From positions 1-32,229 of the forward strand of contig RGDC01000007.1 in the NCBI GenBank assembly GCA_009918005.1: a stretch of DNA of 32,229 nucleotides, written 5' to 3'. The notes beneath the pieces are model-generated. The model worked only from the letters and a program-made list of their open reading frames with translations, did no database searches and was not told the origin of the DNA. The stretch is from Actinomycetota bacterium (GTDB taxonomy: Bacteria; Actinomycetota; Actinomycetes; S36-B12; UBA5976). A program made the translations under genes and the position numbers. Numbering within the stretch: position 1 is the first letter of the stretch; each line of letters opens with the position of its first letter. Positions 1-8,615 of the stretch are shown in pieces.

Positions 1-150
1 GCCTTTGCCTATGCTTTGGTCGCAGCCATAGTCGGTCCGGCTATTCGTGGAATTGATAAGAGCGATCCGGGTTTTGGTCGCGTGGCTGATTTAGTAACAC
101 TCGAATTAGACAAGTTAGCCAAAGCAGACAAAAAGAAAAAGACAAAGTAG
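1..150 (+). CDS. C-terminal fragment of an unknown protein (5' truncated by window edge)
   Basis: Frame 1 open from base 1 to TAG at 148-150: AFAYALVAAIVGPAIRGIDKSDPGFGRVADLVTLELDKLAKADKKKKTK*. Confidence 0.6.
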   Translation, partial: AFAYALVAAIVGPAIRGIDKSDPGFGRVADLVTLELDKLAKADKKKKTK

Positions 151-154
151 AGTT

Positions 155-177
155 AGCCCCGCTACGGCGGGGCTTTT
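155..177 (+). terminator. Rho-independent terminator
   Basis: GCCCCGC-TACG-GCGGGGC stem-loop followed by TTTT just after the stop at 150. Confidence 0.8.
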
Positions 178-192
178 CTCATTGGGGGCAGC

Positions 193-429
193 ATGGGTCT
201 ATCTGAGTCAATAAATAAGTTTGCTAATGGGTTGAATAACGCTTGCCCTTTTCAGCAATTATTGAATAGATTAAGCAAGGAAGATCAAGCAGTTATTGAT
301 AATGCTTTTGAACGGGGAGTATCCGGTTACGCAATATGTAAAGCACTTAGATCCGAAGGCTATCGAATAGCCGAAGTATCTATTTACGATCATAGAAAGA
401 AAATATGCCGATGCTTCAAGAAATCTTAA
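193..429 (+). CDS. Small HTH-like hypothetical protein
   Basis: ORF of 78 aa; 'AVIDNAFERGVSGYAICKALRSEGYRIAEVSIYDHRK' resembles a helix-turn-helix. Confidence 0.6.
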   Translation: MGLSESINKFANGLNNACPFQQLLNRLSKEDQAVIDNAFERGVSGYAICKALRSEGYRIAEVSIYDHRKKICRCFKKS

Positions 430-659
430 ACGATAGAGAAGATCAATACGGCAGCGCAGCAGTTAATTTTGCTCAGGCTGGTCGCGGTTGGGGCGCTATT
501 TTAGGAATAGACGATATCCCGGCGTATAAAGTTGCGTTAATGCTGGACTTCTTCAAGAGTATTCGCTGCGTAGCCAACCCTGCTTACGAAGATAGTTGGT
601 TAGATAAATTGGGCTATACCCGTCATGGCATGGATATAGCGTTATCTGATGAGCCTTGA
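405..659 (+). CDS. Small phage protein, DUF6378-like
   Basis: 'LNDREDQYGSA...YKVALMLDFFKSIRCVANPAYEDSWLDKLGY' pattern; overlaps neighbouring genes by a few nt. Confidence 0.6.
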   Translation: MPMLQEILNDREDQYGSAAVNFAQAGRGWGAILGIDDIPAYKVALMLDFFKSIRCVANPAYEDSWLDKLGYTRHGMDIALSDEP

Positions 660-1683
660 AAAACGACTTAACGATATGCCGGAAGGCATTGACTCCGAGA
701 ATGTCGCAGAGCTGCGCCAAGCCCTACTCCGGCTACAAAAGCAATTAAAGAGATCGAAAGAGCGCACCGAAGATCTAGTAGAAATTACTCAGCAAGCTGC
801 GTATGACGCGATGCTGACTATGGGCAAGATCCCACCGGTACCGGAAGTCGTACCGGATAAAAGAAAAACAAAAGCCGAAGCAGCTCTATGGCACATGACT
901 GATTGGCAGGGAGCCAAGCGCACAGTCTCTTACAACTCGGAGATAATGCGCAAAAGAGTTATGGAGTTTGCGTCTAAAGCAGTTCGCATTACCAATATTC
1001 AGCGAGCAGATCACCCGGTAAAAACTTGCCACATTTTATTTGGCGGCGATATGGTAGAAGGCTTATTTAATTTTCCTACGCAAGCGTTCGAAGTCGATGC
1101 GACTTTGTTTGAGCAGTATGTCCAAGTCTCCCGGCTATGCGTAGATGTGGTCCGGTTTGCGCTCGCCAACTATGAGCAAGTCACAGTAATCCCGGAGTGG
1201 GGTAATCATGGGCGTATAGGATCTAAGCGCGACAATGTGCCGAGATCCGATAACTTTGACCGGATGTGCTATGAGTTAGCGCGGCAGCTTTTGGCTGGAG
1301 AGAAACGATTAACTTGGCTGGACTGCCCGGAAGATGTTCAACGCGTAGAAATAGGAACCTATCGAGCGTTGCTTATTCATGGAGACGAAGTAGGTAGAAA
1401 TGGATTTGCTTCACCGGGCGCGATAGTCCAACACATGAACCGGTGGAGATCGGGTTCTTATCCTTGGGAGTTCCGAGATGTTTATGTTGGGCATTACCAT
1501 ACTCACGCAGAATGGCCTATGGCTAACGGCTTAGGATCCGTTTATCAAAGTGGATCTACCGAGTCAGATAATCGCTATGCCGGCGTAATGCTAGCTGCGA
1601 GCGCTACCCCGTCTCAACGCCTACACTTTGTTGATCCGGTCAAAGGCAGAGTAACGGCGGTGTATAAAGTATGGTTAGACTAG
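649..1683 (+). CDS. Calcineurin-like metallophosphoesterase family protein
   Basis: Motifs FGGDMVEG, EWGNHGR, LLIHGDEVG, YVGHYHTH in the expected order. Confidence 0.75.
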   Translation: MSLEKRLNDMPEGIDSENVAELRQALLRLQKQLKRSKERTEDLVEITQQAAYDAMLTMGKIPPVPEVVPDKRKTKAEAALWHMTDWQGAKRTVSYNSEIMRKRVMEFASKAVRITNIQRADHPVKTCHILFGGDMVEGLFNFPTQAFEVDATLFEQYVQVSRLCVDVVRFALANYEQVTVIPEWGNHGRIGSKRDNVPRSDNFDRMCYELARQLLAGEKRLTWLDCPEDVQRVEIGTYRALLIHGDEVGRNGFASPGAIVQHMNRWRSGSYPWEFRDVYVGHYHTHAEWPMANGLGSVYQSGSTESDNRYAGVMLAASATPSQRLHFVDPVKGRVTAVYKVWLD

Positions 1684-2360
1684 ATAGGCTACTAACTCAA
1701 AATAGCGAGCTGCGCCCTGACGGGATCTATAATTGGTCTATTCCGGCGCTCGCCGCTAAGTTGTCCAACGGCAAAAATATAAAGACTTGCCCTAACGCTG
1801 GAGCGTGTGCCAATGTCTGCTACGCCCGCAACGGCACTTACAATTTTAGTAATGTTAAGGCGCGGCATACCGCTAACTTAGAGTATGTAATCAATGATCC
1901 GCAGGGCTGGTTTGCGCAGATGCTTGAAGAAGTTAATCACCCGCGTATGCGTGGTAAGTATGTCCGGATCCACGACTCAGGAGATTTCTTTTCAGAAGAC
2001 TACTTGCTCCTATGGCTTAAAATAGCGCTCTTGACTCCGGATGTAACTTTCTATTGCTATACCAAAGAAGTCTCAATGTTTAAGCGCATAGTCGAATACG
2101 ATTGCCCCAAGAACTTCCGCTATCTCTACTCATTAGGCGGCAGGGAAGATTACTTAATAGATCTCGAACTGGATCGCCATGCCGATGTGTTCCCTGATGA
2201 CGCGGCGATACTAGAAGCCGGCTACGCTAATCAAGATGCTTCGGATCTATTGGCAATAACCTTGACTTCAAACAAAATAGGCATACCGCAAAACAATATT
2301 CCGCAGTTTAGAAAGCGGCTGGCTGGTCGGACTTTCGGAGAAGTTCAGAAGGAACGCTAA
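1671..2360 (+). CDS. Actinophage gp88-like protein
   Basis: 'LLTQNSELRPDGIYNWSIPALAAKLSNGKNIKTCPNAGACANVCYARNGTYNF' and 'RIHDSGDFFSEDYLLLW' are typical of the gp88 family. Confidence 0.75.
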   Translation: MVRLDRLLTQNSELRPDGIYNWSIPALAAKLSNGKNIKTCPNAGACANVCYARNGTYNFSNVKARHTANLEYVINDPQGWFAQMLEEVNHPRMRGKYVRIHDSGDFFSEDYLLLWLKIALLTPDVTFYCYTKEVSMFKRIVEYDCPKNFRYLYSLGGREDYLIDLELDRHADVFPDDAAILEAGYANQDASDLLAITLTSNKIGIPQNNIPQFRKRLAGRTFGEVQKER

Positions 2361-2436
2361 CTCAGCTCGCTCGCGTCAATAGAGTCATCAGCGCTATACG
2401 GATGTTCCTGAGCGCATTTTCCGCATTTCAGGCACA

Positions 2437-2646
2437 TTAATCTTCTTCTTCGTCATACTCGAAGTCGGAGTCTCGTATGTCTATGCCGGCTTCTTTAGCG
2501 GTATGGAGCGCCCCTGCCATGAGCATCACTGCTCGATTACACATATCGGTTAATTGATCCGGGTAAGTCGGATCCGCAGAGATCTCTATTTGTAGATTGT
2601 AAAGAACAAGGAACACTCTTGCTTGATGAGATTTTGAGTCAGCCAT
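2437..2646 (-). CDS. Hypothetical acidic-tailed protein, the only convincing reverse-strand gene
   Basis: 69 aa ORF with AAGGAG 5 nt upstream of the ATG on the minus strand; occupies a gap with no + strand gene. Confidence 0.65.
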   Translation of the reverse strand: MADSKSHQARVFLVLYNLQIEISADPTYPDQLTDMCNRAVMLMAGALHTAKEAGIDIRDSDFEYDEEED

Positions 2647-2781
2647 AACTACTCCTTACCGGTTCCCAAAGGCTACCAAAAGTTACCCCGCGACTCGCCA
2701 AGCGAAATCCGAGAAAACCGTAATGTATCAGCGACAATAGGCGAACTGGGGCAGAGCGCCCCTTATAGGAAGGAATAAATT

Positions 2782-3345
2782 ATGGCTAAGTTCGATTTAG
2801 ACTCGTACGAAACCGTAGAAAGCCGCTTGGCTCGATTTTGGAAAGATCACCCAAAGGGCAGGGTTTTGACGGATCTAGTATTTCATGATGAGCGCAGGTT
2901 CATTGTTAAGGCAGAAATCTTTTTTGATAGAGATGACTTAAGCCCGGTATCTTCCGGCTATGCCGAAGAGATCGTAGGTGCTTCTCCCGTCAATAGGGTC
3001 AGCGCCCTAGAAAATGGAGAGACTTCCGCGATTGGTAGGGCATTAGCCAATTGCAATTACGCGTCTCAGGGTAAGCGCCCTAGCCGCGAAGAAATGGAGA
3101 AGGTCGAGCGCTATAACGCCGAACCCCGTAAAGCAGTTGCGCCAAAGAAGACCGAAGTAACGGAATACTCTCAGGCAGATAAGGATCTCGCAGCAGCTCT
3201 GATTGTAAGCGTTGCGGCAGTAAAAGACATTGAAGAATTGAAGAAGATTTGGGCAGAAAACCCGGATCTACGCGATATTCCGATAGACAACACTACGCTC
3301 AAAGACGCAGTAACAAACAAGAAAAAAGAACTTGAAGCAATATGA
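2782..3345 (+). CDS. Possible ssDNA annealing/recombination protein (Erf/Sak-like)
   Basis: 'SSGYAEEIVGASPVNRVSALENGETSAIGRALANCNYA' pattern; AGGAAGGAATAAATTATG start; near Cas4/RecB-like exonuclease. Confidence 0.5.
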   Translation: MAKFDLDSYETVESRLARFWKDHPKGRVLTDLVFHDERRFIVKAEIFFDRDDLSPVSSGYAEEIVGASPVNRVSALENGETSAIGRALANCNYASQGKRPSREEMEKVERYNAEPRKAVAPKKTEVTEYSQADKDLAAALIVSVAAVKDIEELKKIWAENPDLRDIPIDNTTLKDAVTNKKKELEAI

Positions 3346-3659
3346 GATCGCTGGACCGGAACACAGTTATCTTATCTGCGAAGGCTCAACGCACTTCGCG
3401 AGCTGCGGGGGAAAAAGTATTACCCCGAACTGGATCCTTACGCCGAAAGGTTTATGAGTATCTAGTTACACAAGGATTTCGCGGGGCAACCGATCAAGAA
3501 ATTGAAACGGCGCTAGGAATAGACGGCAATACTGTCCGACCTACTCGCGGAACTTTATTCAAAGACGGCTACATTATTGATAGCGGAACTACCCGAAATA
3601 ACGCCAACGGAAACTCTTGTATCGTATGGCGCGTGGCTCAGGAAGGAATGCTCTTATGA
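3342..3659 (+). CDS. Winged-helix DNA-binding protein
   Basis: 'SLRRKVYEYLVTQGFRGATDQEIETALGIDGNTVRPTRGTLFKDGYI' winged-helix pattern. Confidence 0.6.
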   Translation: MRSLDRNTVILSAKAQRTSRAAGEKVLPRTGSLRRKVYEYLVTQGFRGATDQEIETALGIDGNTVRPTRGTLFKDGYIIDSGTTRNNANGNSCIVWRVAQEGMLL

Positions 3660-3919
3660 GTAAGCAAAAAAAGTTTGAACCGCCTATGGGCTGGATAGTA
3701 GGCGTTAATCATCAGCAGGTTGCGATAACGCGATTTGCGCAAGAATTAAAGATGAGTCCGATAGAAGTAGGGCAAGCGCTGGAGAGAGCCGGTTATTATC
3801 TTCAACCGGACATTATGGATCTTGCTGCGGACTCATGGAAAGTATTGCGGATCGAGTTAGACAAAGCAAGCACCAACACTATGTTGAAAATAGTGAAGGA
3901 AGAAGGCGCTGATGAGTGA
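3656..3919 (+). CDS. Hypothetical protein
   Basis: ATGA overlap with upstream gene at 3656 is preferred to the longer 3617 start. Confidence 0.55.
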   Translation: MSKQKKFEPPMGWIVGVNHQQVAITRFAQELKMSPIEVGQALERAGYYLQPDIMDLAADSWKVLRIELDKASTNTMLKIVKEEGADE

Positions 3920-4274
3920 AACAATAGTCACGCCGCAAATGATAGAAAAGCGGTTAAAGGATCTATCTAAAGAAGTAGATAGTTCTCACCGAGATCTAGC
4001 AGACGCAGAAAAGTTTTATTATGAAACGAAAGCGCAATACGAATTAGCGCTCGCTCATGCTCGATTATCGGTGGCTACTAACAAGGAAGCCAAATACACA
4101 GTAAGCGATAAAGCGGATCTTGCCTTGATTTCTACTGAGAAGTTACATTTACAAATGGCTACTGCGGAAGCAGTAGTTCGCGCAGCTCGCGCAAACTCAA
4201 ATCGCATACGGACTCAGGTAGATATTGCCCGGTCCATAGGCACAAGCGTTCGAACAAGTATGGAGATAGCATGA
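3912..4274 (+). CDS. Hypothetical coiled-coil protein
   Basis: 120 aa ORF, Ala/Lys/Glu-rich, coupled to neighbours by overlaps. Confidence 0.6.
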   Translation: MSETIVTPQMIEKRLKDLSKEVDSSHRDLADAEKFYYETKAQYELALAHARLSVATNKEAKYTVSDKADLALISTEKLHLQMATAEAVVRAARANSNRIRTQVDIARSIGTSVRTSMEIA

Positions 4275-4939
4275 TAGATCTACAAGAATTACTCACTAAA
4301 TCGCTGGTAGCGCACGATAGCCAACGGGATCGCAGTAAGCAGGTTGAGATAGGTCCGAGTTCGCTTGGCGGTTGCCGGCGGCGTGTTTATCATGAGTTGA
4401 TAGAGACTCCGCAGACTAATCAAACCGAGAAGTTAGCGGCGATCTTAGGCACTTTTATTCACTCCGGTATCGAAAGCGTTATGGAACGCGAAGATCCCTT
4501 CGGAGATAACTACCTACGGGAAATAGAAGTATCCTACGGCGGGATTAAAGGTCATGTTGATCTTTATATTAAGAGCGAAGGCGCAGTTATTGACTGGAAA
4601 ACAAAGAAGAAAGCCGGCTTGCGGTATTTCCCTAGTCATTCGGAGATATGGCAGGTTCAGACTTACGGCTATCTACTAGACGCTAACGGCTACGAAGTAA
4701 AAACAGTATCGCTGGTCGCTATTCCGCGTGACGGGGAAATGGCAGACATAAAGGTTTATACCGAAGACTATAACCCCGAAGTTGCGAAAGCAGCTCTATC
4801 TTGGTTACAAGAACTGAAAGACATTGTGGCGGGCGCTGGACCTGCTCCGGATCCGGAAGAAAAAGTAGCGTTTTGCTCTAAGTATTGTTCCTTCTATGAT
4901 CCGAGCGGAGAAATAGGGTGCCCAAGTACGGCGAAGTAG
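4271..4939 (+). CDS. PD-(D/E)XK exonuclease, Cas4/RecB-like
   Basis: 'GIKGHVDLYIKSEGAVIDWKTKKK' nuclease motif; 'GGCRRRVYHEL' plus C-terminal 'FCSKYCSFYDPSGEIGCPS' Cys set typical of Fe-S Cas4-like nucleases. Confidence 0.8.
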   Translation: MIDLQELLTKSLVAHDSQRDRSKQVEIGPSSLGGCRRRVYHELIETPQTNQTEKLAAILGTFIHSGIESVMEREDPFGDNYLREIEVSYGGIKGHVDLYIKSEGAVIDWKTKKKAGLRYFPSHSEIWQVQTYGYLLDANGYEVKTVSLVAIPRDGEMADIKVYTEDYNPEVAKAALSWLQELKDIVAGAGPAPDPEEKVAFCSKYCSFYDPSGEIGCPSTAK

Positions 4940-5244
4940 ATTGGGAAGTGGCTGAGTGCCGCGACCTTTACACCGATCTGTTCTACTCAGTAGAAGAAGA
5001 ACGGAACGCAACCGCGTATAACAACATCAACGCGTTGCGCTCGGTCTGCTCCCGGTGTCCGATATGGAAGGCTTGCTTGACTTATGCGTTCGAAAACGAA
5101 AGTTACGGCGTATGGGGCGGATTAACTTCCGTAGAACGGCAAGCCTTCCGACACCCGGAGAAGTATCCGCAGCAACGGCAGCGAGCGCTAAAGGCTCTGA
5201 TTGAAACAGGAATTACCTTGACTCAGATTAGGGAGTGTCTATGA
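4918..5244 (+). CDS. WhiB-family Fe-S transcriptional regulator
   Basis: 'AECRD...ALRSVCSRCPIWKACLTYAFENESYGVWGGLTSVERQ': 4 Cys and GVWGGLT turn; GTG start. Confidence 0.9.
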   Translation: MPKYGEVDWEVAECRDLYTDLFYSVEEERNATAYNNINALRSVCSRCPIWKACLTYAFENESYGVWGGLTSVERQAFRHPEKYPQQRQRALKALIETGITLTQIRECL

Positions 5245-6047
5245 GTATTCGGCTCATGTCCGATGTATGGAAAACGGATCTCCCTACTACTGAGAAAATG
5301 GTTCTCTTGGTTATAGCCGATCACGCTAACGATGAAGGAACGGAAGCATGGCCAAGTCAAGCCACCATAGCCAAGAAGGCTTCTATAAGTGTGCGCACAG
5401 TTCAGAGAGCGGTTAATTCGCTGGTCCGGGCTGGATTTCTACGCATGGAAAAACACGCCGGCGGATCCGCGAGCTGCCGCGATGACCGCAGACCGCACCG
5501 ATATACGATTAACTTAGGAAGGCTACGGGGCGGCAATACGACTACCCGTAATCTACGACACGACTTAGAAGCCGATAACGACACGACTTCTACGCCCGTT
5601 ACGGAGCGACTTTCACGCCCTAAGAAACATCCTTTAGATCCACCCATAGAAACACCCGGCTTTTTTGATTTTTGGATTATTTACCCAAAGAAGGTAGCAA
5701 AGAAGGCTGCGCTCCAAGCATACGAGAAGGCGATCAAGCAAACCGATCCGGCGGTTATCTTGGCTGGAGCGCGGCGGTATGCGGAAGATCCGAACCGCCA
5801 CCCGTCATATACGGCTAACGCGGCTACTTGGCTTAATGCTGAGCGCTGGTTAGATGAGCCGCTACCGCAGCGAGAGTTATCCATAGAAGAAAAGCGAGAG
5901 ATCGAGCGGCAAGAAAGCGAGCGCCGCCGGCAGCTGGAGCAGGAAGCACATGCTAAGTGGCAAGCCGAACTTGAAGAAGCCCGAAAGAAGGCTACGCCTA
6001 TGCCCGAAGACTTCAAAGCAGAGCTGAGAAAACTGTTGCGTAAGTAA
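5241..6047 (+). CDS. Replication initiator-like HTH protein
   Basis: 'LPTTEKMVLLVIADHANDEGTEAWPSQATIAKKASISVRTVQRAVNSLVRAGFL' HTH_36-type; C-term 'FDFWIIYPKKVAKKAALQAYEKAI'; ATGA start at 5241. Confidence 0.7.
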   Translation: MSIRLMSDVWKTDLPTTEKMVLLVIADHANDEGTEAWPSQATIAKKASISVRTVQRAVNSLVRAGFLRMEKHAGGSASCRDDRRPHRYTINLGRLRGGNTTTRNLRHDLEADNDTTSTPVTERLSRPKKHPLDPPIETPGFFDFWIIYPKKVAKKAALQAYEKAIKQTDPAVILAGARRYAEDPNRHPSYTANAATWLNAERWLDEPLPQRELSIEEKREIERQESERRRQLEQEAHAKWQAELEEARKKATPMPEDFKAELRKLLRK

Positions 6048-6062
6048 TTTATACCCTACAAT
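6036..6062 (+). promoter_or_regulatory. Candidate promoter TTGCGT-15-TACAAT
   Basis: Weak -35/-10 match just upstream of the 6066-6080 palindrome and the 6092 gene. Confidence 0.3.
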
Positions 6063-6065
6063 TAT

Positions 6066-6080
6066 GCGTAATCATTACGC
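6066..6080. promoter_or_regulatory. Perfect 15-bp palindrome, operator candidate
   Basis: GCGTAAT-C-ATTACGC in an intergenic region. Confidence 0.45.
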
Positions 6081-6091
6081 TTGGGGGTGAA

Positions 6092-6283
6092 ATGAGCAAA
6101 GTAGTAAAGTTATCTCCGGATAAATTACAATGCGGCGATCAACTAATACTTAAAAATCATCTATGGCAAGTAGCGTGTATTTCCGGTCCGGATCGTATCG
6201 GAACTTATGATGTGTCTCTTGTTGATAACTATGGAAATAAAACACAAGAGATAATCGTAGAACCCGTTACACTCCTTATGTGA
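6092..6283 (+). CDS. Hypothetical protein
   Basis: 63 aa ORF preceded by GGGGGTGAA RBS-like sequence. Confidence 0.55.
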   Translation: MSKVVKLSPDKLQCGDQLILKNHLWQVACISGPDRIGTYDVSLVDNYGNKTQEIIVEPVTLLM

Positions 6284-6654
6284 TTTCTTTCTTCGTTGGC
6301 GGTCAGCCGATCTCTCAGGGGTCGATGAAGGTCATGAACGGGCGCGTGATACATAGCGCTGGATCTGCGCTCGCAGCTTGGAGATCTGCTATTGCCTTAG
6401 AAGCCAAGCGCGCTGGAGCGAAGCCTTCTATAAATGCTATTGGCATGGAACTTATTTTTGTTTTTCAGAAACCTAAAACTGTAACGCGATCCCAACCGAG
6501 TGTGCCGCCGGATCTCGACAAACTTATTCGCGCAGCTCTTGATGCTTTAACTGCTATTGCGTATCGTGATGACGCACAAGTAACAGAGATCCGCGCACAA
6601 AAATGCTACGGAGATTATCCCGGAGTTCAAATAACTTATTCAGAAATAAAATAA
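6280..6654 (+). CDS. rusA: RusA-like Holliday junction resolvase
   Basis: 'PISQGSMKVMNGRVIHSAGSALAAWRSAIA...PPDLDKLIRAALDALTAIAYRDDAQVTEIRAQKCYG'. Confidence 0.9.
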   Translation: MISFFVGGQPISQGSMKVMNGRVIHSAGSALAAWRSAIALEAKRAGAKPSINAIGMELIFVFQKPKTVTRSQPSVPPDLDKLIRAALDALTAIAYRDDAQVTEIRAQKCYGDYPGVQITYSEIK

Positions 6655-6752
6655 AAAAACTTCAACTAAATCCTAGACTTTTTTATTGACTCAGGCTAGA
6701 TTTATCCTAATGAGATCGAGAAGGCTCGATCCAATTAGCGGAAGGCAATCCG
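6655..6752 (+). promoter_or_regulatory. Intergenic promoter/leader region with hairpin
   Basis: AT-rich tract, TTGACT at 6686, TAATGA at 6708 (16-nt spacer), then GATCGAG-AAGG-CTCGATC hairpin at 6714-6731. Confidence 0.45.
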
Positions 6753-7070
6753 ATGACAGTAAAAAACGATATCCGGTCAATGGTTTCAGGCACTTGCTAT
6801 CAAGGCAAGATTACCTGCACCTACAATCAGTTGGCAGATCTAGGTCTGCTTACAGATCTCGGACCACAAGATAAAAGCACCTGCGAATTCGTGGGCATGG
6901 TAGGCGGTCAAGTAGTAACTGTTTATGATTACTACAACACCAAGGCTCTTGATAAAGACACCGAATACACTTTCAATGTTGGCGGTAAGAATAAATACTC
7001 AGTATTGTTTTTAGAAGACGCTATGTATAAGAGATACGGCAAGCCTTTCAATACACAGGTAGGTCTTTAA
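6753..7070 (+). CDS. Hypothetical protein
   Basis: 105 aa ORF with upstream purine-rich AGCGGAAGG. Confidence 0.6.
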   Translation: MTVKNDIRSMVSGTCYQGKITCTYNQLADLGLLTDLGPQDKSTCEFVGMVGGQVVTVYDYYNTKALDKDTEYTFNVGGKNKYSVLFLEDAMYKRYGKPFNTQVGL

Positions 7071-7411
7071 TGCCAAAAGTCGGTAAGCGCGGTCATTTAC
7101 TGATGACCCAAGAGATCCGCAAGCAGATACCACAATTACAGAACGCTGCCGAAGACTCGATTGTATGGGTTAAGTTCTTTTCTCCTTACTCGAACTGGAC
7201 TTGGTATGCGACAGAGTTTGACGGCGTAGATACTTTCTTCGGATATGTCTGCGGCTTCGCTAATGAGTGGGGTTATTTCTCACTTAAAGAGTTAGAAGAA
7301 ACAACACTTGGTCCGGATCTACCGGCTATCGAGCGTGATTGCTCATTTACTCCAACACCGCTTAAAGATCTATTAGAGAAGGCAGGGAAGATTTATGGCG
7401 CGCTCTATTAA
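7070..7411 (+). CDS. DUF2958 domain protein
   Basis: 'WVKFFSPYSNWTWYATEFDGVDTFFGYVCGFANEWGYFSLKELEE...LPAIERDCSFTPTPLKDL'. Confidence 0.8.
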   Translation: MPKVGKRGHLLMTQEIRKQIPQLQNAAEDSIVWVKFFSPYSNWTWYATEFDGVDTFFGYVCGFANEWGYFSLKELEETTLGPDLPAIERDCSFTPTPLKDLLEKAGKIYGALY

Positions 7412-7631
7412 AGAAGTGATCGAAACTTTATCTACGCTGGATCCGAACGCGAGCTGCGTTTGGCAGTTATGGACTAAAGACCATGTTGCCGAAGATCTAA
7501 CCGACAATGAGTGGGAGTCGGTAGTTGATTACTACGACAAGCACCATTCGATCACAAGTGATGAAGTCGGTCTTCCTGATCTAATCAGAGAAGTCAAAGA
7601 AAAGCGCGTGTTCAAAGGATCGTGGGATTAA
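7395..7631 (+). CDS. Hypothetical protein
   Basis: 78 aa ORF overlapping the upstream gene. Confidence 0.55.
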   Translation: MARSIKEVIETLSTLDPNASCVWQLWTKDHVAEDLTDNEWESVVDYYDKHHSITSDEVGLPDLIREVKEKRVFKGSWD

Positions 7632-7807
7632 TGGCAAAGCCTTTACACCCAAGCCCATACAAGCCTAATCGCGCTTCCTGCGAAGTGTGTTGGGCGGACT
7701 CTTCGGAAACAACAATTTATTGCCACAAGCAGAGTTCTTACTGCGAGCAACATTACTACGAAGTCAAATATAAGTCATTGGAGAAAAAATGCGCAAAACA
7801 ACAATAA
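7631..7807 (+). CDS. Small Cys-rich (zinc-binding-like) protein
   Basis: TAATG coupling at 7629-7633; 'CEVCWADSSETTIYCHKQSSYCEQHYYE'. Confidence 0.55.
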   Translation: MAKPLHPSPYKPNRASCEVCWADSSETTIYCHKQSSYCEQHYYEVKYKSLEKKCAKQQ

Positions 7808-7965
7808 CGCCGCGTGGCTGGTTTGTGCTGGGCTTCGCAGCTGGAGTTCTACTTTGCCTATTTACTTGGGCTACGCACGATACTTGCTATGTCGGTCCGG
7901 AACATGGAAATTGGCTTGGCTACGGATCCTGTAAGGCTATGGTAGATCGCGTGGTTACGCCATGA
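7789..7965 (+). CDS. Small single-pass membrane protein, below the ORF-track cutoff
   Basis: 58 aa: MRKTTITPRGWFVLGFAAGVLLCLFTWATHDTCYVGPEHGNWLGYGSCKAMVDRVVTP*; overlaps both neighbours. Confidence 0.6.
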   Translation: MRKTTITPRGWFVLGFAAGVLLCLFTWATHDTCYVGPEHGNWLGYGSCKAMVDRVVTP

Positions 7966-8165
7966 GATTTCGCGTAACGCTGGAAGTTAATCTTGACGAT
8001 GATATTGGCGCGTTAAAGAAATATGTTCGGTGGGAGAAAGGCTTAATCTCCGTATCACACCTTAACGCGTTGGTAAAACATCAAATCAAAACAGACATAG
8101 AAGACGCTCTGCGTTCCTATGGATCCGAAGGCGAAATAGTGTCGGTGGTAAAGGCAAATGTCTGA
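7962..8165 (+). CDS. Hypothetical protein
   Basis: ATGA overlap with the 7789 ORF; 67 aa. Confidence 0.6.
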   Translation: MRFRVTLEVNLDDDIGALKKYVRWEKGLISVSHLNALVKHQIKTDIEDALRSYGSEGEIVSVVKANV

Positions 8166-8424
8166 TACCGATTACTCCGGCTGGAAGAACCGGGCAACAT
8201 GGAATGTCTCTATGTGGATCAATAATGATGAAAGCCTATATCGCGGTGCGGTTGAGTTTATGAGAGAAAATCCAAAGACTCGCCACCCATATCTGCGGTT
8301 TATTGAGTCCTGCGGGCTAGACTCGCAGACCACTCCGGACCGCATTAAATATAAGTCCGCGCAGCTGGACTACGCGGAATTAGACAAAATGATGAAGGAA
8401 CTAATAGAAGGAGAAGGCAAGTGA
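8158..8424 (+). CDS. DUF7249-like phage protein
   Basis: 'YSGWKNRATWNVSMWINNDESLYRGAVEFM' pattern. Confidence 0.6.
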   Translation: MSDTDYSGWKNRATWNVSMWINNDESLYRGAVEFMRENPKTRHPYLRFIESCGLDSQTTPDRIKYKSAQLDYAELDKMMKELIEGEGK

Positions 8425-8615
8425 TAAATCCCGTTGTTCAGAATTACTTAGCAAGCACAGGTCAAATGTTTATCAAGGCTGCGGAGTCGGAAGATCCGGC
8501 GGCTATGTTCGTAGCAGTATCGAATGCTATGAGCGTAATCGAGTCTATTCATAGTCAGGCACTAACGGCTAACTTGATTACTCTTGAACCCCGTATGTCG
8601 GAGCATTTAGCATGA
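8421..8615 (+). CDS. Hypothetical protein
   Basis: 64 aa ORF, GTGA coupling. Confidence 0.5.
   Translation: MINPVVQNYLASTGQMFIKAAESEDPAAMFVAVSNAMSVIESIHSQALTANLITLEPRMSEHLA

Noticed and set aside
2744-2765. GGGGC-AGAGC-GCCCC hairpin as terminator
   Set aside because: Short stem followed by TTATAGG rather than a T-tract, and it lies directly upstream of a gene; kept only as a possible leader structure
5402-6016. Minus-strand ORFs of 81 and 111 aa
   Set aside because: Antisense to the replication-like gene with no RBS or family signature
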